This document shows positions 49,101 through 59,834 of a stretch of DNA of 64,000 nucleotides, in pieces (the stretch's first letter is position 1; every line of letters starts with the position of its first letter). The stretch spans positions 17,791,621-17,855,620 of the forward strand of contig OX419342.1 in assembly GCA_948470475.1 (NCBI GenBank), given 5' to 3'. The notes under the pieces were generated by a model that was not told the DNA's origin, did no database searches, and saw nothing but the letters and a program-made list of their open reading frames with translations. Origin of the DNA: Galaxea fascicularis (lineage: Eukaryota > Cnidaria > Anthozoa > Scleractinia > Euphylliidae). Position numbers and translations under genes: made by a program.

Positions 49101-49252
49101 TTTTTCATCAAAATAAACGCTTTAAGCAAAAGTATAAAAAGGTGCTGTACAAATTTGATTTTCTTACCGAGTTGCTCATTAAATTTTGGCAGCTCAAAGG
49201 AAGATGCGTAGTCATTCGAGTCGAATGTGTACATAGTCTGCATAGTCTGCAT
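34643..49252 (-). CDS. PLA2G4: Cytosolic phospholipase A2 (group IV), complete, 16 coding exons
   Basis: Exons (minus): 49252-49168, 48927-48872, 48186-48108, 47838-47692, 47364-47237, 44469-44432, 44018-43883, 42203-42067, 40436-40208, 39426-39309, 38783-38646, 38211-38092, 37434-37183, 37001-36814, 36224-36035, 34848-34643. Every intron is GT-AG and phases agree throughout, giving 748 residues, close to vertebrate cPLA2-alpha. The C2 domain (about residues 45-165) has the calcium-loop motif DPYVKLLIST and NPIWNEVFQF. The lipase domain has the oxyanion GSGGG-F-R (231-237), nucleophile Ser265 in GLSGS and Asp577 in DSGMVFGSPYP. WVEFSPYEVGMAKYG and PPFKELLLAEEWA are classic cPLA2 blocks. It should bind membranes with calcium and release arachidonate-type fatty acids from phospholipid sn-2 positions. 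The first exon is least certain: an ATG at 48886 inside exon 2 could also be used. The donor at 38092 (GTCTGA) is weak. Confidence 0.93.
39995..40199. mobile_element. Hairpin MITE in a phospholipase intron
   Basis: Inverted arms contain AGAAATGGAAAACATGTAC, CTATCGAGTTATA and GTTTGGGAGAAC, around a short loop. The CGAGTTATA core and the AGAAATG end are shared with the hairpin at 14.5-14.7 kb. Its end lies 9 bases from the exon at 40208. Confidence 0.75.
41194..41221. repeat. (TGTA)n microsatellite
   Basis: Short run of TGTATGTA units in a phospholipase intron. Confidence 0.85.
41809..41873. repeat. (TGTA)n microsatellite
   Basis: About fifteen TGTA units with a few substitutions (one TGTG, two TGCA), in the same intron. 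Confidence 0.9.
42226..42929 (+). repeat. Dispersed repeat family, copy F, internally deleted
   Basis: It begins with the 5' palindrome variant TTTAGGCCAGCCTAAA and AGCGTAGCTCC. It lacks the central 2 kb and follows copy A (1.9-2.33 kb) to the 3' hairpin and GGAGCCCCGCT. It lies in the phospholipase intron 23 bases from the exon starting at 42203. Confidence 0.8.
43267..43373. mobile_element. 107-bp TIR (fold-back) element with 9-bp target duplication
   Basis: The left end TAGCCTCCTACGCAGACATT and its inverted copy at the right almost meet, leaving only a few bases of loop. Flanks are CCGAAAGGA (43258-43266) and CCGAAAGGG (43374-43382), matching at 8 of 9. The ends resemble those of the elements at 18806 and 62781. 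Confidence 0.85.
44485..46765. mobile_element. 2.3-kb palindromic insertion flanked by TTAA, in a phospholipase intron
   Basis: Arms 44485 to about 45590 and about 45661 to 46765 are near-identical inverted copies (about 1.1 kb each) around a spacer of about 70-80 bp. Outer ends read TTAAGAGCCAATGTC and its complement, with TTAA at 44481-44484 and 46766-46769. No coding frame was recognised in the arms. The left end is 12 bases upstream of the acceptor of the 38-bp exon at 44469-44432, so the element abuts the polypyrimidine tract. Confidence 0.85.
46770..47236. other. Phospholipase intron remainder, nothing recognised
   Basis: AT-rich intronic DNA between the palindrome and the exon ending at 47237. 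Confidence 0.5.
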
Positions 49253-50850
49253 ACTTACTTACATTATTTTAACCTTGAAATCTGACTTCTACGTTCCAGT
49301 AGATTTGAATTACCTCTGTCCAGACAAAAAAAAAATCATAGACAGACACTAATGTCTAAAGATAGGAACATATATACGAACCTCTATTAAGCGTTCACTT
49401 GTTAGCGGGGCACCCCTTATCAAGCGGCCAGTTATCAGTCTCGTAATCAGTAGTGTAGCAGCTCTCGTAAACTGCTATTGTTTTCTCATTGTAGCAGCTG
49501 TTATTGTTTTCTGGCTAGGGGGCATTGTGTCTGTTGTTTGTTCTGTTGTACCCTCAAAGGGTTGCAAGCCATTCATGTGAGACTTTACGAGAACTGCCAC
49601 ATCACCCCTCGAAACTGTTGTCAGCAAATACCGCAAACGAACACTTCTAATGGGTAGCCACGGCCACCTTTTGATCGTCTTGATGAGGATTTTCTATTTT
49701 CGTTACCCCTATTATCTTAAAGCGGCCACCTAAAATTTAATGCACATAGTTTGTGTTTATTCCAGAAAAGACGACGGACAGATCAGACAGATAATAGACC
49801 GAAATAGATTGTCTATTGGTAAAAACATTCAAACACACAAAACCCTTTATTATTATTGTCTTCACGTGATCGTGATCCCATGTTGGCTTAAGCATGTGTG
49901 AATTTGAATAAATTGACCTTTCTAACTATGCTAATTTCTAAGTAATCCCTCTCAACGAAAGTATTTGTTGCTAAATGAAATGGAACGAAATTTTCGTATA
50001 TGTGAGCCTTATTTAAAACAATACCAGGGACTGTGCAATACTTATCAGAAGCGGGAGGGGAGGGGGGGAGGGCGAAAAATGAGCTTCGCAAGGAGAAATA
50101 TTACACAATACCCCCCTCTCAACTAAGGCAAATTAGCTCTGAGCCCCCTCAAAATCTCCCAAAAATGAAGACGCACCCACTTCACCTCCCAATATACCTG
50201 AATCATTCACTTGCTTTGTACTGTAACGCATTCTACATCAGTGTCTGGGACAAAGAGTACCTCGTAACTGTGTTCGATAAAGTCGCCCACTTCTGAAGAG
50301 TCTGATTGTGCATCGTCTTCTGAGCCACAAGATTGCAGCTCAGAGTCACTAGTTGCGTCAGTGTCTTCCGTCTGGTTGCAGTATTTGTTGAGCAGCCCGA
50401 ACGTAACGTAGAACACGAGCTGCTAGCGTTGCTTTCCCTCCACTGACCTGTAAATTGTGTTGCTTCAAGTACTATCTTGTGTGCCGTCAGCGAGCTGACA
50501 TGGTCCTCAGTGTTCCAGTCAATGTTTGGCAGAGTGTTTCTTTCAGAAAAATACAAGGTTACCTATTCTATTGTTTCCAAAACCAATGTACCAAAATCCA
50601 GGAGAAAGAAGGAAGACTAAAAGAAAGCAAGAAAAACGAGTTCTTTGGCTATGGAAAATCGAAAGAGTAGGGCTTCTGTTTTTTTTTTCTTTCACTGGGT
50701 GGAGACACCAGTTGATGGTGCTTATGAGACAGAGAAGTACGGAGTGCTACAGATCGATAGGGTCGATCTACATCTCGCACTGATAAAGCTTGTTTAGGAG
50801 ACCTCTTGAATTCTAAATGCTTCATTGGAGAAGCTGAAGAGTTAGTTGAA
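49253..50850. other. No gene recognised upstream of the phospholipase gene
   Basis: This should include the promoter and 5' untranslated region of the phospholipase gene, but I see no clear TATA box or initiator. A minus-strand acidic stretch at about 50.21-50.42 kb (SEDDAQSDSSEVGDF) is open but has no splice context that I can support. Confidence 0.4.
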
Positions 50851-51342
50851 GGGTTTTTATCACGACCAAAGTAAATGAAAAAAGAGACTCTTTCTCTTTT
50901 CTGCAAAAGGAATAAATATCATTTTCTCTAATGCCTATTTTATTTAGAAAATCATTTGTGGCTTAACGCCTGTGAAATAGTTTAAATTGAAAAATAATTA
51001 ATTTGGTAGTTTTAGTGCTATAGAAAGGTAGTTTGTAAGCCATCTCCCAATCGATTGTCTTGGAGCACTGAAGACTGCAGTCGTCGGCACTCCATTTTCT
51101 TGGCTTTTCCTAGGACTACTCTGTTTAGCACTGACTAGCCTTTTGTATGCCAATCTATTGGATTTAGGAGCTTTTATGAAGTTTCCTACAAAAGTGCTGA
51201 AATTTTTGCTTGTTTTATTTTGGTTTTCTTTGATATTCCTTATGCACGATACCAAACCGTGATTAACAAGAAAATTTGTTTTGACGTCGAAGCGTTCCTT
51301 GAGTTCAGTGAAAGATAGGAGATTGTCTGCGTCTTTCATTAA

Positions 51343-51969
51343 GGTGGCTCAAAACAGTTCCCAGCACTTTCCAAGACGTAGATTTTGATGGGTGATTAAT
51401 GCCTCTCTTTATCAATTGATGTTACAATCATTGTATCAAAGAACTGCCAAGCCATTAGTGAATACGTTGGTCTTATTTTCGTGACACTATAGATTACCAT
51501 AGCAACACTGTGACCTGCTAAAAACACCCTTAATTTCAGCTTTAAGCGCTTATATTTCAAAAACGGCACGGTGAATCTTTTTTATTATAGAATTTAAATA
51601 AGTAGGATGAGATGCAACTTTTGGCAAAGTTTAAACAAATTCTTTACATGGGGTTCAGAGCCACCTTAAATTTTCGAAAATTTAAGGTGGCTCTGAACTC
51701 CATGTACGAAATTTATTTAAACTTTGGGAAAAGTTGCATCTCATCCTGCTGATGAAAATTCCATAATAAGAAAAAAGTTTCACCGTGCCGTTTTTGAAAT
51801 ATAAGTGCCTAAAGCTGAAATTAAGGGTGTTTTTAGCGGGTCATAGTGTTTCCATGGTAACCTGTAGTGTCACAAAAAAATACCAACGTATTCACCAATG
51901 ATTGGGCAGTTTTTTTGACACCATGATTATAGCATCAACTGATAGTAATAATGACTGTTTTGAGCCACC
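51343..51969. mobile_element. 627-bp palindromic insertion with TTAA target duplication
   Basis: TTAA at 51339-51342 and 51970-51973 flanks two inverted arms, each bounded by GGTGGCTC. Two inner TTAA sites lie at the centre. Removing the insert and one TTAA joins the LINE reading frame as SVKHL-MKDADNLL without a gap, which shows that the whole palindrome entered as one unit. No coding frame. Confidence 0.85.
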
Positions 51970-53475
51970 TTAAATGTTTGACGCTTTGTATTCCTTTGGA
52001 AGACCATGATTTGTAGTAAATAGTTTTATTTCCAATTCTCACAAGTGAATTTTGCCAAAGAGGTAAAGAGAGCAAATGTTCGGTGGAAGTTATGTTACCG
52101 TTATAGCTGATTTCTGACCAGATTTTTAGAATTTCTGATGTAAAGGCGTCCGATATATGTTTGAACTTTGCCAAATCATTCTTGTTGAGGTAGGTTACCT
52201 TTAAGAGTCATTGTCAGAGAAAACCAGGCAGGGGTGAAAGATGGGGGTCGGCCAATTGACTTCAAACTTTCACCATTTAATGCCTATCCGAAATGATAAA
52301 GAAGGATGGTATTTAGGGATTTCTCTGGTATTTGCTTTCTTACTTTGACCACCCCCCCTTGTTTTGGCCTTCATCGACCCTGAAGTCACGCTAAATATAT
52401 GCCAAGTTTGATGCTCAATAAAACACATTTCGCATCATTTCTGGGGCCTAATGTCAGTTTTTTGTGTTGTTTACAGGTTATATTACGTTCTTCAAGCACA
52501 AAATTCCAACTTTTAAAAAAAGCGAATGTTTGTAAGATTTTCGAAATTTTGTGCCATGCGCGAAAATGGCGTATGCTAATTTTGACCTAATTTGAGAGTG
52601 ACTTTTCTCAGAGGTGCGGCGTTTTTTTTCCAACAGTCTCTCCATAGTTTGCAAGTCTAACATCTCTACTACTAAAATCCGTGAACTTTAACTTGAGCCG
52701 TTAAAATGTGTTTGCATGAACCACGCTAAATATTAGCAATGCACCGGTGTTTTTCATGGCAACGTTTGTAAGTGGTTTCCTTATTTAAATCATTAAACGT
52801 CTCTCAATTCTCGTAATTTATTGTCATATTATAACTCATTACCGTTAGAATGCTGTTCACGATTTAAACACAACAGCCTCGATACCTCACATTCTCTAAA
52901 ATCAAATAAATTGCGATACCGCGAACAGTAGCCCAAGTTTCCCGCGAGGTTATAGCAGCTTATTTTCTCAGAATAAAATGGTCGGTCTTGGCTAAAATTT
53001 ACTATTTTGGTATATAGAGCATTATCTTAAACTGTGATCTAACTTCAAAGTATTGCCTTTTAGTTCGAAATAATCAAGATTGGCTGTCAATCGTACAGAG
53101 GATCGATTATCGATGGCGATTACGTTGCACGACATCAACAAGTGTTCAATTTGTATGATGTCACGCAAGGAGCGTTTGTTGGCGAAATTATCGATTCAAA
53201 CACTATTACACTGTAGTACACGGAATTTCCAGGAAAGGAGTATAATCATTTGCAATTTACAAATCCCTGCAGGAATCTTTTCTATATTATTATAGGGCAG
53301 AACAATAAGCTGGTATCTGACCAACTGTGTATATCACACAAAACAGTCATCATTTCCCGGACGGTATTCCACAATTATTCTATTATGTATACCTATTAGG
53401 GATTTTTGAGATAGCAGAAGTTCCGCAGAGGCGAAAGTTGCTTATTTTACAAGCCCTAAGTTTTTATAAGTTGTA

Positions 53476-54078
53476 CAGTCGAACCTCTCTAATACGGACA
53501 CCGAAGGGACAGAACAAAGTGTCCGTATTAGAGAGGTGTCCGTTATATAGAGGTCATGAAAATTACGTCACTTTGAAGGCTCCATTAATGGTATTAAGTG
53601 TTCTTTAAGTCAAAACTGACCCAAGCAAGTCTTTGAGGGGCATGTCCGTAAAGATAGTTTTTCAGGTGAAAATGTCGAGAAGAAAAGAGCTAGAAAAAGG
53701 AAAGCAACAACTGGAGAGTCTTCAAAGAATAAGAAATCTTGATGATAAATGGAAATGACATGTCAATATATAATTTTTTGCTGATTGAAAACAAATGATA
53801 CTGTTATCGTATGAACAATGAGACAATTGGTTACACTTTGATATGTAACGAAAAACAGGAAATCGTGTTGAATAAGAACTGCCATCATAGGAGTGTCCGT
53901 AATTAAGAGGTTAAGTTTGTATGAATTTTCTTGCTAAGGCCGAGATTTCGTGTCCGTTGTCCGTATTATAGAGGGTCCGTATTATAGAGGTTATTTTTAC
54001 GAAGATTGTATGGGCATTTTCCCGGGCCCAAGTGAACTGTCCGTATTAGAGAGGTGTCCGTAAGGAGAGGTTCAACTG
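53476..54078. mobile_element. Pogo/Tigger-type MITE nested in the large palindrome
   Basis: The ends CAGTCGAACCTCTCTAATAC and GAGAGGTTCAACTG are inverted and flanked by TA on both sides (53474-53475, 54079-54080). Further copies of GTCCGTATTAGAGAGG lie inside. The CAGT-GAACCTC terminus is typical of pogo-like Tc1/mariner elements. No transposase. Confidence 0.8.
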
Positions 54079-54112
54079 TATCATTAATTGGATGCTGTTT
54101 ACAATAGGCGCA

Positions 54113-54177
54113 TGGAAAATAGAGAATGCGGAATGTCGGAAAGCCAGAATCCGGAAGGCCGGAAAGACGGAATGCCG
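54113..54177. repeat. Short GGAATGCCGGAAAG-type tandem repeat
   Basis: Degenerate units of about 8-15 bp (CGGAATGTCGGAAAGCC and variants) inside the loop of the large palindrome. Confidence 0.6.
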
Positions 54178-56276
54178 GGAAAAAATGAGTATTGAGAAAG
54201 ATGTATATGTTGTGCTAACATAAGTTTTGGGAAAAATACGGGACGGGGGGGGGGGAGGGGTCGTATTCTGCATGCTTAGTACCTAGGGTGTTATTCGTTC
54301 CAGTCTGGTGTTGCAATGGTAGCTCTGAGATAGCACATCAACTTTCACATACAAATTTGGGGATTTTGAGTTACAGGATTTACAAAGGATTTACAATTTC
54401 CGAATCTTGTCCCAAACCCTTTTCTGTGGAGAGCGAATTGCAGTGAGTTTATAGGTCCTTTCCCTAAATCTAATACGCGTGACAAAAACTGGAAAACCTC
54501 AGAACACCTTTTTTGTTTCCTCGGGTGGCTAAGCTGGGAAACATCGTGGAGACATACGCAAGCTCAAATTGTTGCCGCGACATTGTTGCCTTGTTTAGCC
54601 AGAGCTGAAGTTGAATGTGAAAGTTGATGTGCATAGAATAATTGTGGAATACCGTCCGGGAAATGATGACTGTTTTGTGTGATATACACAGTTGGTCAGA
54701 TACCAGCTGATTATTCCGCCCTATGATAATATAGAAAATATTCCTGCAGGGATTTTTAAATTGCAAATGATTATACTCCTTTCCTGGCAATTCCGTGTAA
54801 TAGTGTTTGAATTGATAGTTTCGCCAACAAACGCTCCTTGCGTGACATTATACAAATTGAACACTTGTTGATATCGTGTAACGTAATCGCCATCGATAAT
54901 CGATCCTCTGTCCGACGGATTGACAGCCAATCTTGATTATTTTGAATTCAAAGGCAATACTTTGAAGTTAGATCTAAGTTTAAGATAATGCTCGATATAC
55001 CAAAGATATAGCCAAGACCGACCATTTTATTCTGAGACAATAAGCCGCTATAACCTCGCGGGAAACTTGGGCTACTGTTCGTGGTATCGCAATTTATTTG
55101 ATTTTAGAGAATGTGAAGTAGCAAGTCTGTTGTGTTTAAATCGTGAACAGCATTCTAACGGTAATGAGTTATAAAATGACAATAAATTACGAGAGTTGAG
55201 AGACGTTCAATGATTTAAATAAGGAAACCACTTACAAACGTTGCTATGAAAAACACCGGTGCATTGCTAATATTTAGCATGGTTCATGCAAACACATTTT
55301 AACGGCTCAAGTTAAAGTTCACGGATTTTAGTAGTAGAGATGTTAGACTTGCAAACTATGGAGAGACTGTTGGAAAAAAACGCCGCACCTCTGAGAAAAG
55401 TCACTCTCAAATTGTAGGTCAAAATTAGCATACGCCATTTTCGCGCATGGCACAAAATTTCGAAAATCTTACAAACATTCGCTTTTTTTAAAAGTTGGAA
55501 TTTTGTGCTTGAAGAACGTAATATAACCTGTAAACAACACAAACTACTGACATGAGTCCCCAGAAATGATGCGAAATGTGTTTTATTGAGCATCAAACTT
55601 GGCATATATTTAGCGTGACTTCGGGGTCGATGAAGGCCAAAACAAGGGGGGGGGGGTGGTCAAAGTAGGAAAGCAAATACCAGAGAAATCCCTAAATACC
55701 ATCCTTCTTTATCATTTCGGATAGGCATTAAATGGTGAAAGTTTGAAGTCAATTGGCCGACCCCCATCTTTCACCCCTGCCTGGTTTTCTCTGACAGTGA
55801 CTCTTAACTATGATTAGCAATGTCCAAATATTTTTAACCCATGTTGATTTGAGCGCCTTTTTAAAAGACTTAATGTCAATCATCCTTAAACCTCCATTTT
55901 TATAATCACTGATCATAACATCTCACTTAATTTTGTCCCCCCTTCCACTCCAGAGAAAGTCGTAGAACATGTTGTTAATCTCATCTAAAGCGGCATGTTT
56001 TGTTGGCAAAGGTGATAGAATATATATATAGAAGCTGAGAGGCGATTAAACTTTTTAATACAACGATTTTCCCCAAAAGACATTGTATCATAACTGAATT
56101 TTAAAAGTGAACAAACAGGCATAGAACACTGTCATTCTGTATTGGTTCTTAGACTTCACTTCTGAGAAGAAGATTTTGGTCACTTTTATGATAACTTCTG
56201 ATTTCAGGGTAAGACTCGAACAAAAGAACTCAGCACCTTAACGATGACTTAACTTAAGCCCCTGGAAAATTAGGAT

Positions 56277-56405
56277 GAATATCAGTGTCTGGGCAACTGC
56301 GCACCTACCCCTCCCCTAACCCAACAGTAAAACTAACTTAATAACTTATAACGTGTTGGGTTAGGGGAGGGGTAGGTGCGCAGTTGCCCAGATACTGATA
56401 TTAAT
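56277..56405. mobile_element. Hairpin repeat with CTGGGCAACTGCGCACC arms
   Basis: Arms of about 45 bp are inverted copies around a loop of about 35 bp; each contains CCTACCCCTCCCCTAACCC or its complement. Confidence 0.85.
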
Positions 56406-56647
56406 CCGAAAAATAAATGGTCAGCGTCTCTGGCTTAAGTAGAGGGCAAAAGATTATTTAAGATATGCACGTTACGAGAAGTTAAATCCCTCCGAGATTC
56501 CCCTTTGGGTTTTTATGATTCTTGGTATTTTTCTGTCCAGTTTATTTAAGTTAAGTGTGTATGTTAAGCTTGCATCAATTTGACGTAATTTTGACATCAA
56601 ATAATGACTTTACATTTGTAATGGTAATAGGACTGAGTGGAGTCCAA

Positions 56648-56728
56648 TTCGGTCTGTAATCATACGATTAATAACAAAATCGGACGACCGCGCAGCGAGA
56701 GTTTGAGTACAGACCGAATTGGACAAAA
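56648..56728. mobile_element. Small hairpin repeat
   Basis: GTCCAATTCGGTCTGTA and its inverted copy TACAGACCGAATTGGAC bracket an inner segment with CGGACGACCGCGCAGCGAGA. Confidence 0.7.
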
Positions 56729-57590
56729 CGAAGTCTAATTACCAATTAATCATAAAAATTACAATTTCCGAGAAAAGAAGAATAGCCAAGTTATGAAAGA
56801 AAGGGAAATTTTGCATTGAAAGACTGACAAAGGAGGCGTAAATTGTTGATGATTGAAACCAAAATTGTGATTGTTTGATTTAAACTACAACTTTGAATGT
56901 GATTGGTTTATTGAACATTCCGATAACAAACTGAACAACTTGGCAAGTGCATTAGTCAAACTGAAATAAGAGTTTTTATATTAAAACCAATCACAATCAA
57001 GGAAACACAAGCTATATATGGTTTCCTCGCAAATGAGCGTGTTGCAGCTAGGCGGCCCAGACGTTGTTTTTTATTTACATACGTGACAGTATTGCGCCAT
57101 TTAAGAGAATGTATGAAAATGGTTCAAAAATCGCTCTATATTCAACTTGTAGTCAGGGATTTAAATAAAAGAAGCTTACCTTAGTCTGCATTTGTGTTAT
57201 TTTGAAGTCTTTGTGGCAGCTGAGTCGTTCTTAAGTCGTTCTAAAGCCATTTTGACGATTTAAACTTTTCCCGGTTTGCTTTCCAGTACTGAAGAGAAAC
57301 GAAAGCTTTACTTTACATGGTCGGCCGACGGTTCGCACTCAAAGCTCCATAAATTCCACTAAAATGCTCGGAGCTCGCCAAAATTGCCTCACGGCAGCCG
57401 TCGATAATTCTTCTTTCTAGTTACTTCGCCTCGGATTCCAAGGTTTATTTTATCCGCCCGAAAAACGCTCCTTTTCGAGCGCTGGCTGCCCATTTTTGCT
57501 TCGTCTAGATCCGTAACGAGTTATCTTGGCCACGGATTTCAAAATCGTTGGCTTAGCGACCCCTCCGTCACGACAAAGTCGCCCTCAATC

Positions 57591-57742
57591 GTAGGGAGGC
57601 ACAGGTAAAAATGAAACGGCCAGTATATTTTAGTATTACTTCTGCGCAAGTGGTGAGTTTCCCGCCGTTTCCGGTGTAATTTCCCCAGGGTCCCTGATAC
57701 GGTTCAATTTGCATACAGTAAATTGACCTGCGCCTCCCTACG
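57591..57742. mobile_element. MITE with GTAGGGAGGC inverted ends
   Basis: The left end CGTAGGGAGGCACAGGTAAA and the right end TTGACCTGCGCCTCCCTACG are imperfect inverted repeats about 150 bp apart. Confidence 0.65.
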
Positions 57743-57789
57743 GTTACTGTTGCGGTGGGTTAAAGTCAAGTTTTTCTTTCTTTTCTCAC

Positions 57790-58209
57790 CTTTGATACTG
57801 ATATCTCAACCACTTGTTCATCTGAATTCCAGGTCCCTAAGTTATCCCTGTCAACAAGAAGATAATGATTTGAATAGGATTCTTCTGTTTTATTTTATGT
57901 AGACTCTACTGAATCATGGAATTTTCAATGAAAATGCTCTCAATAAATACAATTAAATATTTATGACTGTTAAAGTTTACATTAAAATAGAACTATAGCA
58001 TACATGTATGTATTGTGCAAGGGCAAATTAAATTGAACATTCAATACTTCATAGAAACTATTTGTTGTTGTAAGGTATCTCTCTTTTCTCGTATCAAGGA
58101 GGCCAGTGTTTCGTCTAGTGTGCTGCTGTCATCTGGAGCAAAAGCTTTTTGTCCACCATGCTGCGATAACTGATAAGGCCTCTTTTTACATGCAAGAAGA
58201 TCTTCAGGG
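57790..58209 (-). CDS. Candidate internal exons of an unidentified gene
   Basis: Exon 58209-58048 follows a good acceptor (TTTTTTAG) and encodes PEDLLACKKRPYQLSQHGG, then SLIREKRDTLQQQIVSMK. If spliced at AA|GTATTG (weak donor) to an exon at 57847-57790 (acceptor TTGACAG, donor AAG|GTGAGA), phases match and the text continues NLGTWNSDEQVVEISVSK. Otherwise the first exon simply ends at a TGA shortly after. The sequence looks like ordinary conserved coding text with a short coiled coil, but I cannot name the family. Neighbouring exons were not found, partly because repeats fill both sides. Confidence 0.4.
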
Positions 58210-59270
58210 CTAAAAAAACATAAAATCAATTTATTCCTAAGCTTGAGACCTTAAGCGTTTCCTAGGGTTATTAATACAGGAAAAAGTGACTTGCAAAAAG
58301 GTAGTAAGTCTTATGAAGAAGCTTGAACTTCATCACATACATGTACAGTCCTATGATAAATTTACGTTGAACCCAATTATTGTGCACAACTTTGTTTGAT
58401 TATGTGGGACAATCAAACAGAATTGTAAGACTGGACCAAACCTCCCCACTGGACCAAACCTCCCCACTAGTCCCTAGTAAGTTGGAGCTTTTATATTAAA
58501 TTATTAATGCCGGATGTATTTTACCGTGTTTAAATAAAGATGATGATGATGATCAATTCCTCCGCACATTCCATTTTGTTCTATTATTCTGTGCCCCCCT
58601 CCCCCCCCCCCCCCCCATAGAAATAATCCAGTTTTTCTTTACTCCCTCGAGAAAAATGAAGTACCGGTAATTTGTCTTCAAGACTCAAAACATTAAACGA
58701 TCAAAACAGAGCAGGCCCTTGGGAGTATAAAATCTCTTAATTGGGGAATGACAATAAATTACAATGCCCCTGCTTTCTCACCCCCCTTGCTTCCCCTCCC
58801 TCACTCACTCCCAATTAATCGAAATTCAAACAGCAGTTAACAAATTGGTGTCAGTTTCTTATGCATCTGCCCTCTTACTGATGATAAATTGCATCATAAC
58901 ATTGTCAAAGTGGCTGTGGAACTACATGTTTGGGCCTTAGTGTAAACCATCAACAGTTTTTCTCGCTTTCTTTTTGGCTACTTAAAAAGTCAATAAAATC
59001 CCACTGGTCAAAAAGTTGACAGTTCGACAGCTGAACAAGGCAAACTGCCGAAAGCTTGCTGGGCTTAACTGCAGAATACCATGCCACTTTGAAGTTGTGA
59101 TCAGAGATACGTAGTTAATAAGAATTAGTCATTAATTAGTTGCCTAACGATTTATATGTTGTGATTTGCATTTTTCTCGTTCTATTTAAATGACATGTAT
59201 TTCTCGTTCTCTAAATGTGTGATCCGGGGCGTGAAAACGCAATGTATATGCTTCATTATAAAAGCCTGAA
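58210..59270. other. No gene recognised
   Basis: AT-rich DNA with a C-run at 58593-58616. No exons or repeats that I can support. Confidence 0.45.
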
Positions 59271-59274
59271 CTAC

Positions 59275-59440
59275 GTATCCGCGTATCCACCACTTCGATC
59301 TACACCTAGATTTTTTTCTAGGGGAGGGGTGGTCTTCGCCGCTTCGTATCCACGTATCCACTTCACACTACACTTAGATTATTCCTAGGGGAGGGTTGGT
59401 CCTCGCCACTTCGTATCCACGTATCTGCGTATCCACTTCA
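59275..59440. repeat. Tandem duplication, unit about 70-80 bp
   Basis: Two to three imperfect units share CGTATCCACTTC, TACACTTAGATT and CTAGGGGAGGGTTGGTC. Confidence 0.65.
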
Positions 59441-59494
59441 TGATTAAACTACACTTACTGGTAGATTATTTGGATCATGTGTATTTTGTGCACC

Positions 59495-59705
59495 ACTCGA
59501 CCGATATATTGGTCGTCATATCGGTCGACACTCGACCGATGTATCGTTCGACATATCGGCCCAGTGTCGATATGTCGGCCAACATATCAAGTGTGGGTCA
59601 ATATGTCGGCCGAGATGTGTCGGTCGCCATATCGACCGACATATCGGTTGAGCATCGGTCGACCAATATGTTGGTCGATATGTTGACCGAGAGTGGTTGT
59701 TTGAT
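59495..59705. repeat. Self-complementary GACCGATAT array
   Basis: Short units of GACCGATAT, GTCGATATG and ATATCGGTCGAC occur in both orientations, so the stretch can pair with itself in many registers. Confidence 0.85.
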
Positions 59706-59834
59706 TGTCAGCTGACATGTCGATCGATAGGCTGCTGATATTCCGCCAATACTTCACTGCTACTTGCGTGTTGGTAACTGTAGCTTGCGTCGCAGACATA
59801 ATTTAACCTGTAGTTACCTTTAGAGCTGGATCTA

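Larger units (their letters stand above)
52205..55803. mobile_element. 3.6-kb palindromic insertion flanked by TTAA
   Basis: Inverted arms 52205 to about 53385 and about 54623 to 55803 (about 1.2 kb each) surround a 1.2-kb centre. Outer ends are GAGTCATTGTCAG, close to GAGCCAATGTC of the palindrome at 44485. TTAA lies at 52201-52204 and 55804-55807. LINE sequence lies on both sides. Open frames in the arms (for example minus 54930-54721) match no family known to me. A mariner/pogo-type MITE sits in the centre. Confidence 0.85.
50850..56100 (-). pseudogene. L1/Tx1-like LINE ORF2 C-terminal remnant, split by two insertions
   Basis: Minus-strand pieces in order: LLGKIVVLKSLIASQLLY (about 56080), FYDFLWSGRGDKIK then a stop and DVMISDYKNGGLRMIDIK (55960-55870), then after the 3.6-kb palindrome LNKNDLAKFKHISDAF and SLPLWQNSLVRIGNKTIYY (52180-52020), and after the 0.63-kb palindrome MKDADNLLSFTELKERFDV (51339 on) and, in another frame, ATNDFLNKIGIRENDIYSFC (about 50950-50890). 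These are the post-RT region and the C-terminal Cys-bearing end of L1/Tx1-type LINEs. The catalytic RT core is absent. Confidence 0.8.

Noticed and set aside
50207..50416. Acidic minus-strand frame as a host exon
   Set aside because: Low complexity, no clear acceptor or donor, and it lies beside the LINE 3' end. Insufficient support.
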